DNA from: DASWUZ01 sp036401375
Lineage (GTDB): Bacteria > Acidobacteriota > Terriglobia > Terriglobales > Acidobacteriaceae
DNA: 64,000 nt
Assembly: GCA_036401375.1 (NCBI GenBank)
Contig: DASWVB010000035.1
Coordinates: 1-64,000 of the forward strand
Reading direction: 5' to 3'
Every line of letters starts with the position of its first letter. The stretch's first letter is position 1. The position numbers and the translations under genes are program-made. Below the pieces are notes generated by a model that was not told where the DNA came from, did not search any database, and saw only the letters and a program-made list of their open reading frames with translations. Positions 34,475 through 41,334 of the stretch are shown in pieces.

Positions 34475-36265
34475 TCAGAGCTCGTCCGGGTCATCGGAGA
34501 ACTCGATCTCGGCACAGCCGATCTCTTCGCGCTCCTCGGCCAGGATCGAGGCCCGCTCGAGCACATGCTCCAGCTCACGGATGTTTCCCGGCCAGCAATG
34601 CCCCTGGAGCTTCGCCATGGCAGGGCGGGTCAGCGACCTCACCGGCCCGCCCATGCGCCTGAGGAAGTGGCCAGAGAGAGCTTCGATATCCTCGCGATGG
34701 GCGGCCAGCGGGGGCGTCCTGATCAGAAATACTGCCAGGCGGTAGTAAAGATCGGAGCGAAAGCCGCCAGCCCTGCTCAGCTGCCCCAGTGGACGGTGAG
34801 TCGCCGCCACGATGCGGACGTCCACGCGAACCACGTCGTTCTCGCCCACCCTCTGCAGCTCGCCGCACTCCACAAAGCGCAGCAGCTTGGCCTGCAGCGC
34901 GAGCGGCATCTCCCCGATCTCGTCCAGCAGCAGGGTCCCTCCCTGCGCGGCCTCGATGCGGCCGGTCCGGCGCCCGACCGCTCCGGTGAATGCCCCGCGT
35001 GCATGGCCGAAGAGCTCGGACTCGAGCAGGGCCTCCGGTATGGCGGCGCAGTTCAGCGCCACGAATGGCTTCGCCGCCCGCGGGCTCAGACGATGCAGGG
35101 CCCTCGCCACCAGCTCCTTGCCGGTGCCGGTCGCACCCTGGATCAGGACTGGCGTACTGTGGGGCGCCACCAGCCGGACGCGGCGGCTGACCTCGAGCAT
35201 GAGAGGATGAACCCCGACCAGCTCCGGGAGCCTGGCGGGCGCCTGCGGTGAGGAGACGGAGCGTGGGGACCCCTGCGGCGGCACCCCCGATTCAGCAGCT
35301 GCTGCGCCGCCGTCCCGCTTTCGCTCCAGTTGGGACGCGCCGCCCCGAGACCCATTGCCGGCAGACCCGCTGGCGGCAGACCCATTGCCGGCAGACCCAT
35401 TGCCCGCAGATCCATTGCCCGCGAGGGCAGCCTCTGTAAACTCATCTTCCAAAAACACATCTGGGGCGCGCGTAAGGTCAGGGAGCTTGCTCGACCTGTG
35501 GCCGGCGCGGCCGGGATTGAGGCCGGTAGAGTAGACCACTCCGCGGTTCAGGGCGGCCGGACTCAGCACAGCCGGGCCCTTCACCCCATCGTCCTGCTGC
35601 GCGATCGAACCGTGAAGCTCGAAGAGCCCGGGGTAGCCGGTCCCGCTGCGGGAAGGCCGCTCGCCATCCTGCCCCTGCCGCAGCGCCTGCAGCAGCTCGT
35701 TGCGCTGGGGGCAGCGGACCAGCGATCTTACCCCGGCCGTCTCGTCGGCGAAGACCAGGTCGACGGCGGGATGAAGGCGGCGGAACTCGGCGATGAACTC
35801 CTCGATCTCGAGGTCGGGCAGCCAGGAGTCGAGCAGCAGGGCGTCCGAGGTGCGGGCGTTCAGATGAGCCAGCGCCTCTGCTCCGCCGCCTGCTTCGCGA
35901 AGCTCCCAGCGGCTGCCCAGCGTCTCCCGCACCCGCCGCCGCAGGGAGAGATCGGAGCTCGCGAGCACCGCGGTGTGAGTGGGCCTGGCGCTGGCCCGGC
36001 CGCTATCGGCAGCGCTCCTGCCAGCGGCGCCCCTTTGAGCTGGGGCGCCTGCAGCAGCACCGCCTGCAGCAGCACCTTCTAGAGTGGTCGCGGCTTCACT
36101 CGCCCAGTCCTGGGCGTGAGCGCTCCCCGCACTTCGCCCCGCGGTGCGGCTTGCAGAGCCCACCGCGTCCTCGCCCGGCTCCCGGGGCGGAGGCTGCGCT
36201 TCGAGGGGCAGTTGCGCGCCGGCCCCGCACCTGCCCTGATCGCCGCCGAAGTCCAGCTCCATCAT
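34475..36265 (-). CDS. Sigma-54-dependent activator lacking a C-terminal DNA-binding domain (FleQ/FlgR-like)
   Basis: 596 residues from the ATG at 36265 (GAGGACGGGC upstream). Residues about 97-200 form a degenerate receiver: it keeps LLLDSWLPD, but the paired acidic residues of strand 1 are SSD and no strand-5 Lys is clear, as in FleQ. A low-complexity linker follows, with AGNGS repeats (about 281-305). Residues about 350-580 are an AAA+ domain with Walker A GATGTGKE, the sigma-54 contact loop GAFTGA, Walker B LLLDEIGEMP, and the R-finger region FRSDLYYRLAVF. The protein stops right after the AAA+ lid (WPGNIRELEHVLERASIL...FSDDPDEL), with no Fis-type helix-turn-helix. HTH-less activators of this class exist (H. 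pylori FlgR) and act from solution. It probably controls flagellar genes. Confidence 0.85.
   Translation of the reverse strand: MMELDFGGDQGRCGAGAQLPLEAQPPPREPGEDAVGSASRTAGRSAGSAHAQDWASEAATTLEGAAAGGAAAGAPAQRGAAGRSAADSGRASARPTHTAVLASSDLSLRRRVRETLGSRWELREAGGGAEALAHLNARTSDALLLDSWLPDLEIEEFIAEFRRLHPAVDLVFADETAGVRSLVRCPQRNELLQALRQGQDGERPSRSGTGYPGLFELHGSIAQQDDGVKGPAVLSPAALNRGVVYSTGLNPGRAGHRSSKLPDLTRAPDVFLEDEFTEAALAGNGSAGNGSAGNGSAASGSAGNGSRGGASQLERKRDGGAAAAESGVPPQGSPRSVSSPQAPARLPELVGVHPLMLEVSRRVRLVAPHSTPVLIQGATGTGKELVARALHRLSPRAAKPFVALNCAAIPEALLESELFGHARGAFTGAVGRRTGRIEAAQGGTLLLDEIGEMPLALQAKLLRFVECGELQRVGENDVVRVDVRIVAATHRPLGQLSRAGGFRSDLYYRLAVFLIRTPPLAAHREDIEALSGHFLRRMGGPVRSLTRPAMAKLQGHCWPGNIRELEHVLERASILAEEREEIGCAEIEFSDDPDEL
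35349..35423. repeat. 15-bp tandem repeat inside the activator gene
   Basis: Five consecutive 15-bp units, GACCCATTGCCGGCA or close variants, encode AGNGS pentapeptides on the minus strand, in the linker between the receiver-like and AAA+ domains. Confidence 0.9.
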
Positions 36266-36372
36266 GCCCGTCCTCGCTGCCGCCATCGGTCCTGGCCCTC
36301 TCTCTGTTCGTGCTGCCTTGCGGGAGCTGCGCTGGCCGTCCGGGCCCACGATCCCGTCAGGCCTTCCGGATC

Positions 36373-36495
36373 CAATCTTTCGCGACTCAATCTTTCGCGA
36401 CTCAGTTTTTCGCGGCCCAGTCTTTCGCAGCCCAGTCTTCGCGAGTCAGTCTTTCGCAGCCCAGTCTTCGCGAGTCACTCTTCCCGACCCACTCT
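36373..36495. repeat. 15-bp tandem repeat, about eight units
   Basis: Units beginning at 36373, 36388, 36403, 36418, 36433 (14 bp), 36447, 36462 (14 bp) and 36476, with core CARTCTTTCGCGACT. The first two are identical. No spacers separate the units, so this is not a CRISPR array. Confidence 0.9.
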
Positions 36496-36582
36496 TCTTG
36501 ACGGTGCTCGGACTCAGTCGCGTCCGTCATCCGGGCCTGCAGTGATCACGGCTCGCCGATACACTTCCTGGCCGACCACTTC

Positions 36583-36708
36583 ATTCATCCTGATTCAGAC
36601 GTCCAGATACAGACGTTTAAATTCAGACATCCAGATTCAGACATTCAGGTTCGGACATCCCAGTTCGGATATTCAGGGTGCAAACATCCTGGTTCACTCA
36701 TCCTGGTC
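36583..36708. repeat. 14/15-bp degenerate tandem repeat
   Basis: Eight or so units of the form ATTCAGACATCCAG, diverging progressively towards 36708. Different in sequence from the array 90 bases away, though of nearly the same period. Confidence 0.8.
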
Positions 36709-36733
36709 AGCCGTGCGTGCTCCGCCACGCGCG

Positions 36734-37570
36734 TCAGCCGTCCGCTCGCTGTTCCGGGTAAGGCCCGCTTTTCCTACCCGCATCGACGCAGTAGCCGCGG
36801 CCGCGTACCGTCTGGATCATGGGGCCCCGGAGGCCGCCGGCATCGAGCTTCTTGCGCAGATAATTGATGTAAACATCGACCACATTCGTGTCCGCAGGAA
36901 CGTTCTGGTTCCAGACCTGGGCCAGCAGCGCGGCGCGGGAGACGCAGCTGCCGCGGTGCATCATCAGGTACTCGAGCAGCGCAAACTCCTTGTTCGTCAG
37001 GGGGACCGGCCTGCCGTCTCGCTCGACGGTATGTGTCAGGCGGTCCAGCTGAACGTCCGCGCAGCGCAGGACCAGCCCGGCCTCGCGGCGGGGCCGCCGC
37101 AGCAGCGCCCGGCAGCGCGCCCGCAGCTCCTGCAGCGAGAGCGGCTTCATCATGCAGTCGTCGGCTCCCGCGTCAAGACACCTCACCCGCCCGTCGACCT
37201 CGGTCCTGCGCACGAGGGCCAGCACCGGAAGCTCCAGATCGAGATCGCGTACAGCCTCGAGCAGGCGAAGCTCGTCTTCCGGCCGCCCCGTCCATTCGCC
37301 GCCGGCCGTCTCCCCCGCCCCGGCCCGGCCTCCGCGCTCCGGTTCGAGGTCAGGTTCCTCTGCTTCCAGGGCAAGATCGGGGTCGAGGGCCGGGTCGACA
37401 GCCATGTCAAGAGCCATGTCAAGGACCAGGAGATCGACAGCCTGCGAGCGGACCGCCTCGAGCGTAGCCTCTGCCTCGCCCACCCAGCAGGCCTCGTGTC
37501 CGTCCGCCTCAAGGCCTCGCTTGAGGAACAGTCCGAGCGCCCGGTCCCGCTCCGCTACCAGAAGTCGCAT
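36734..37570 (-). CDS. OmpR-family response regulator with an insertion in the receiver domain
   Basis: 278 residues from the ATG at 37570, with a strong GGGAGGGAG ribosome site. The receiver starts RLLVAERDRALG, has the phosphoacceptor Asp51 in LLVLDMALD, and Lys142 in MMKPLSL. Directly after Asp51, about 48 extra residues (52-100) form a repetitive acidic stretch (DMALDMAVDPALDPDLALE and a Gly/Glu-rich part) before the chain resumes at LRLLEAV. The C-terminal winged helix (about 168-265) is normal: LTNKEFALLEYLM, VVDVYINYLRKKLD, VRGRGYCVD. No histidine kinase is adjacent. It is the first gene of a minus-strand run with the sigma-54 activator, fliA and flgM. Confidence 0.85.
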   Translation of the reverse strand: MRLLVAERDRALGLFLKRGLEADGHEACWVGEAEATLEAVRSQAVDLLVLDMALDMAVDPALDPDLALEAEEPDLEPERGGRAGAGETAGGEWTGRPEDELRLLEAVRDLDLELPVLALVRRTEVDGRVRCLDAGADDCMMKPLSLQELRARCRALLRRPRREAGLVLRCADVQLDRLTHTVERDGRPVPLTNKEFALLEYLMMHRGSCVSRAALLAQVWNQNVPADTNVVDVYINYLRKKLDAGGLRGPMIQTVRGRGYCVDAGRKSGPYPEQRADG

Positions 37571-37955
37571 CTGTCTCCCTCCCCTCGCCCTGCGGCTGAA
37601 TCTCACGCTCTGTTGGAGGGCGCCAACGGCCCTCTACTGTGCGTCGCGAGCGACCTCCTGAGACCGACCCGTCCTGCACCACTCCACCTTGACTGTTCCT
37701 CATGCCGGACACAACGCTCAAGAGAGGGTCAAAACCGCCTTCGTCCGCATTGGGGAAAACTCCCCCCCGAGCTTCCCGTTATGGACACGCCGGCAAAATT
37801 TGCAAACAAGGCTGGTACAGTCTGCTCGATCCGAAGATCACCGGTCACTCCGGCGAAGTGGTCCAGGCGATCTTCGTTACCAATGAGCTTCCCCGCCCAC
37901 CGATCCTTCCAGAGAAATTCTCCCCGGTTCGCTTTTTCTTCGCTACAATCCGTTC
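37571..37955. other. Divergent intergenic region, 385 bp
   Basis: Lies between the OmpR-type regulator (minus) and lexA (plus), so it should hold both promoters. TACAAT at 37944-37949 is the likely lexA -10. I could not find a convincing LexA operator palindrome. A plus-strand open frame starting at 37702 runs into lexA in another phase and is not called. Confidence 0.4.
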
Positions 37956-37956
37956 A
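37944..37956 (+). promoter_or_regulatory. -10 box six bases before the lexA start
   Basis: TACAAT at 37944-37949, then six bases, then ATG at 37956. There is no Shine-Dalgarno sequence in the preceding 20 bases (TTCTTCGCTACAATCCGTTC). Transcription would start at or close to the ATG, giving a leaderless mRNA. Confidence 0.45.
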
Positions 37957-38561
37957 TGGCTGTCACACGGCGGCAAAAAGAGGTCCTCGACTTTATCACC
38001 GGCTTCGTGCAGCGCAACGGGTACTCGCCGTCCTTCGACGAGATCGCCCGCGGCCTCAGCCTGAAGTCGCTGGCAACAGTTCACAAACACATCACCAACC
38101 TGCAGAACAAGGGTCTTCTGCAGCGGGCCCATAACCGCAGCCGTTCGATTGACGTGCTTCCGGCGCGCACCCGGTCCTCCCGCAGTATCGATCGCCTGCC
38201 CCTGATGGGGCGCATCGCGGCCGGCTCGCCGGTCGAGGCGGTCGAGAGTGCGGAGAGCATCTCCCTGGGAGACATCATCGGTAACCGGGAGGCGTTTGCG
38301 CTGCAGGTACGGGGCGACTCGATGCGCGATGAGCACATCGTGGACGGCGACTACGTGCTGGTCGAGCGCACCGGGACGGCGCGGCAGGGGGAGATCATCG
38401 TCGCCCTCGTCAAGGGCTCCGAGACCACCCTCAAGCGCTACTATATCGAGGGACCGCTGGTGAGGCTGCAGCCCTCAAATGCGGAGATGAAGCCCATCTT
38501 CGTACCGTTGCACGACGTCGCGATCCAGGGCAAGGTACTCGGAGTGCTCCGGAAGTACTGA
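37956..38561 (+). CDS. lexA: LexA repressor
   Basis: The SOS repressor and self-cleaving protease, 201 residues. It has the N-terminal winged helix (RRQKEVLDFITGFVQRNGYSPSF, LKSLATVHKHITNL), and the cleavage site Ala89-Gly90 in GRIAAGSP. The catalytic Ser122 is in VRGDSM, and the Lys is in the SETTLKRYY segment (Lys160). It binds SOS operators as a dimer and is inactivated when RecA filaments stimulate self-cleavage. No ribosome site precedes the ATG, but a -10 box does. The downstream RsbV-like gene is convergent. Confidence 0.94.
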   Translation: MAVTRRQKEVLDFITGFVQRNGYSPSFDEIARGLSLKSLATVHKHITNLQNKGLLQRAHNRSRSIDVLPARTRSSRSIDRLPLMGRIAAGSPVEAVESAESISLGDIIGNREAFALQVRGDSMRDEHIVDGDYVLVERTGTARQGEIIVALVKGSETTLKRYYIEGPLVRLQPSNAEMKPIFVPLHDVAIQGKVLGVLRKY

Positions 38562-38614
38562 GCTCAGAGGCAGTGAAAAGACCGGCTTCCAGACCCGCGC
38601 CCGGCTGCCGCCGG

Positions 38615-38974
38615 TCAGGCGAAGGAGGCGAGGGCGGTCGGCTCGTCCGGGTAGAGGTGCGTGTATTTGGTGATGCCGACCATGGCGAAGACCTTCTGAA
38701 AGTGAGCGCTCAGGCCGAAGCTGTGGATCGACTGCGAGGTCTTGTGCCCCTCCATCAGCAGCTGGATCAGGATCGCAATGCCGCTGCTGTTCAGGTAATC
38801 CACCTTGCTGAAGTCGAGCACGATCCTGCCGGTGCCCGCCGGCAGCCCGCGGTAGGCGTCCAGAACGGCGGCCTTCGAGGTGCTGGTGATGTCTCCGTGA
38901 AAGCGAAGGACAGCCACTTGCGCCGCTGCGGCAGTCTTCAACTGCTCCACTTTGACAGACGTCTCGCTCTGCAT
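38615..38974 (-). CDS. STAS-domain anti-sigma factor antagonist (RsbV/SpoIIAA-like)
   Basis: 119 residues from the ATG at 38974, two bases after the stop of the upstream kinase gene, so translation is coupled. The STAS fold is clear: VAVLRFHGDITSTS, GRIVLDFSKVDYLNSSGIAILIQLL, with the phosphorylatable Ser in NSSG, then FQKVFAMVGITKY. When unphosphorylated, such proteins bind the RsbW-type kinase and release the sigma factor or other partner. It forms a partner-switching set with the RsbW-like gene and the divergent RsbU-like phosphatase. Confidence 0.9.
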   Translation of the reverse strand: MQSETSVKVEQLKTAAAAQVAVLRFHGDITSTSKAAVLDAYRGLPAGTGRIVLDFSKVDYLNSSGIAILIQLLMEGHKTSQSIHSFGLSAHFQKVFAMVGITKYTHLYPDEPTALASFA

Positions 38975-38976
38975 GG

Positions 38977-39444
38977 TTAGCGCTTCTCCCGGTCCAGATA
39001 GATGACAAGCCGGGCGTAACTGCCCTCCGGCGGATTGCTGACCCACTCGACCTCGTCGACCAGGGCCTCGATCAGGAACATTCCCATGCCGCGCGGGTCT
39101 TCTTCTCCCAGCATCTTCTTATCGATATCGGGCGGCAGCACCGCGTGGGTGATCCCGCTCCCGTGGTCGAGGACCTTGACCTCGAGCCGTCGATGGTCGA
39201 TCGTCAGGATCACCCCGACGACCACCTTTTCGTCGCCGTGGTTGCCATGCTCGATGGCGTTGATGCAGGCCTCGGCGACCGCCGTCTTCAGGTCTTCCAC
39301 CCGGTCCGGTGCGAGCCCCAGGATCGCCGCGTAGCTGGCCGCCGTCTGCATGGCGATCTTCTCGAATCCAAGCTTCGAGGGCAGCCTTAGCTCGACCCTT
39401 TGTTCTTTTCTCTGTTCGACGCTCAGGGATTTGTCTGTCTTCAT
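38977..39444 (-). CDS. Anti-sigma regulatory serine kinase (RsbW-like)
   Basis: A 155-residue GHKL-type kinase of the RsbW/SpoIIAB family. Its N box is AVAEACINAIEHGNHGDE, G1 is VLDHGSGI, and G2 is DPRGMGMFLIEALVDEV. It phosphorylates the STAS antagonist and sequesters its target, often a sigma factor. No stress sigma factor gene is adjacent, so the target could be elsewhere or could be a non-sigma protein. The ATG at 39444 lacks a good ribosome site. It is the first gene of the operon with the STAS gene. Confidence 0.9.
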   Translation of the reverse strand: MKTDKSLSVEQRKEQRVELRLPSKLGFEKIAMQTAASYAAILGLAPDRVEDLKTAVAEACINAIEHGNHGDEKVVVGVILTIDHRRLEVKVLDHGSGITHAVLPPDIDKKMLGEEDPRGMGMFLIEALVDEVEWVSNPPEGSYARLVIYLDREKR

Positions 39445-39764
39445 CGTTGGCAGCGTCGGATCCGGTCGCCTGACCTGTTCAGCTTACTGTACAGAGTACT
39501 CCTCAGCTTACCGCAAGCGGTGCTCGCGTCTGGGGCCGTCACGGCTGGCTGGCTGACGGCACGCGAGGGGTGCAGCGCCGGGCAGGATACGACCGGCTGG
39601 ACCGGCCGTTCAGGCGAAGTCAACGCTGCGTCACCGCGGTCCGCAGGCTGCATCCCGGTTCATCTCTACAGGACGCGGAGGATGGACGCCCGGCCCGAAG
39701 GGTTGATCTCCCCCGACCCGCGGGTTAGAGTATGGCCATCTCCCACACCCTCAAACGAGGCGGG
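39445..39764. other. Divergent control region, 320 bp, between RsbW-like and RsbU-like genes
   Basis: It holds the promoters of both arms of the partner-switching module. A direct repeat TCAGCTTA (39479-39486 and 39503-39510, 24 bases apart) brackets the palindrome CTGTACAG (39487-39494). This arrangement could be an operator. No tRNA or gene is seen. Confidence 0.35.
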
Positions 39765-41033
39765 ATGCAGCGGGAGCCAGCAGACATGGAAGGCATCGGC
39801 GAAGACAAGGGCCACGACCTCGGCGAAGGCATAAGGCACGGCCTTGGCGAAGGCCCAAGCCAGGACACGGGCAGCAGCGAAGAGGTCCTGGACTGGGAGA
39901 GCTCTCCCGGCTCGATGGTCGGACTGCAGCAGCAGATCGCGCGGCTCCAGGCCCTGCTCGAGGCCAGCCGCAGCATCCACTCCACCATCCTGCTCGATGA
40001 CGTACTCGCGGCGGTCGCGAAGATCGCCGCGCGGGAGCTCGAACTGGTGGGAGCATGGTTCAGCACCTACCCTGTCATCTACGGCGAGCAGGTGGCGGCA
40101 GACGCCGACGGAGTCTGCTCTTTCCCGATTCACGACCACCTGGGCGGGCTGCTCACCGAGTTGCGGGTCTACGCCGAGGGCGGCCGCCTGCTGACGCTTG
40201 AGGAGTCGGACTTCCTCGAACACCTCGCGGTGCAGGCTGCCGTGGCTATCGAAAACGCTGCCTACTATGAACGCGCCATCCAGTGGGAGCGGGTGCAGCG
40301 CGACCTCTCCGCCGCTCGCGCCATTCAGCAGAGCCTCGTCCCGCGGCTCATGCCGCAGATTGCGGGCTACGACCTGGCGGCGCGCTTTAACCCCTGTTAC
40401 GAGGTGGGGGGCGATTACATCGACATCCTGGCGTACGGCGAGGGCAGGCACCTGCTGGTGGTCGCCGACGTGGCCGGCAAGGGGCTCGCCTCCGCCCTGA
40501 TCGGCAATGCCTTTCGCGCCGCGCTGCGGGCCATGGCGGTCGACCAGGTGCCGCTCGAGGTGATGGCCACCCGCCTCAACACGCTCCAGTACCAGGAGGG
40601 AGAAGAGGCGCGCAGGCGCTACCTTACCGCGGTCTTCGCACTGCTCGATCCGGCCGCGCATTCCCTGGCGGTCGTGAACGCGGGTCACGTGCCTACACTG
40701 CTGGTGCACTGCGACGGCAGCCCGATGACGGTCATCGACAGCAGCGGGCCGCCCATCGGCATGCTGCCCGCGATCCCCGGCCTCGACTACAAGGTCGAGA
40801 CTCATCCGTTCCCCATCGGATCGCGCCTGCTGCTCTGCACCGACGGGCTGACTGAGATCTTCCGCGCCGAGGAGGAGTACACCATCGCAGGCGTCGCCAG
40901 GACCGTGCAGAGCACCCGGTGCAGGGACGCCGAGACGCTGCTCGAGGCAGTCTGGCGCGATGTACTCGACTTTGCCGATGGCGCACCGCAGGATGACGAC
41001 ATGAGCGCGATGGCGCTGGTGCGAAGTGCCTGA
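39765..41033 (+). CDS. GAF-PP2C phosphatase (RsbU-like)
   Basis: 422 residues from the ATG at 39765 (GAGGCGGG upstream). The frame also allows an ATG at 39732. A polar leader and a short coiled-coil helix (LQQQIARLQALLEASR) precede a GAF domain (about 55-185). The SpoIIE/PP2C phosphatase domain follows from AARAIQQSLVPRLMP, with the metal-site motifs EVGGDYIDIL and VVADVAGKGLASAL, VVNAGHVPTLLV, and the terminal DDDMSAMAL. It would dephosphorylate the RsbV-like protein in response to a GAF-bound signal or redox/light partner. It is transcribed away from the RsbW-RsbV pair. Confidence 0.9.
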   Translation: MQREPADMEGIGEDKGHDLGEGIRHGLGEGPSQDTGSSEEVLDWESSPGSMVGLQQQIARLQALLEASRSIHSTILLDDVLAAVAKIAARELELVGAWFSTYPVIYGEQVAADADGVCSFPIHDHLGGLLTELRVYAEGGRLLTLEESDFLEHLAVQAAVAIENAAYYERAIQWERVQRDLSAARAIQQSLVPRLMPQIAGYDLAARFNPCYEVGGDYIDILAYGEGRHLLVVADVAGKGLASALIGNAFRAALRAMAVDQVPLEVMATRLNTLQYQEGEEARRRYLTAVFALLDPAAHSLAVVNAGHVPTLLVHCDGSPMTVIDSSGPPIGMLPAIPGLDYKVETHPFPIGSRLLLCTDGLTEIFRAEEEYTIAGVARTVQSTRCRDAETLLEAVWRDVLDFADGAPQDDDMSAMALVRSA

Positions 41034-41334
41034 CGGTCAGGCAGCACATCTCGGTTCTCGTGAAGGGCCGAAGCCTGACTCCGCTGATTGCGGCGGCGCG
41101 ACATATCTCTCTGCCAGACCACTCGCTGCTGTACCATGAGAGCGGTCAGGCTCCTCCGAAGCCAAAGATCAGCATGACCAGATGTTCAGAATGGACCAGC
41201 GCCAACCCGGCCCAAACGCTATAGAGATGTCTGGTCAGAGGCTGGCTTGCGCGTTACCCGGAGCATCTGCGCGGCGGTAGCCACGGCGACGTGTGACGCA
41301 GTTCGAAATTTTGATCCACTTACTTTGACCCCGG
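41034..41334. other. Intergenic region, 301 bp, upstream of the heme oxygenase gene
   Basis: Contains an inverted pair: GACCAGATGTTC near 41178 and a near-complementary GATGTCTGGTC near 41226. It presumably carries the promoter of the heme oxygenase-phytochrome operon, but I find no clear hexamers. No gene or RNA is seen. Confidence 0.3.

Larger units (their letters stand above)
36266..36733. other. Intergenic region, 468 bp, largely made of two tandem arrays
   Basis: Lies between the OmpR-type regulator and the sigma-54 activator, both minus. About half of it consists of the 15-bp array (36373-36495) and the 14/15-bp array (36583-36708). It must also carry any promoter of the activator gene. 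I see no clear one. Confidence 0.5.

Noticed and set aside
36373..36708. CRISPR-like regular repeats
   Set aside because: Units are 14-15 bp, directly abutting with no unique spacers, and degenerate. No cas gene is near. They are plain tandem arrays.
37702..38064. A plus-strand frame running from upstream into lexA
   Set aside because: It ends inside lexA in another phase, has no ribosome site and no family resemblance.
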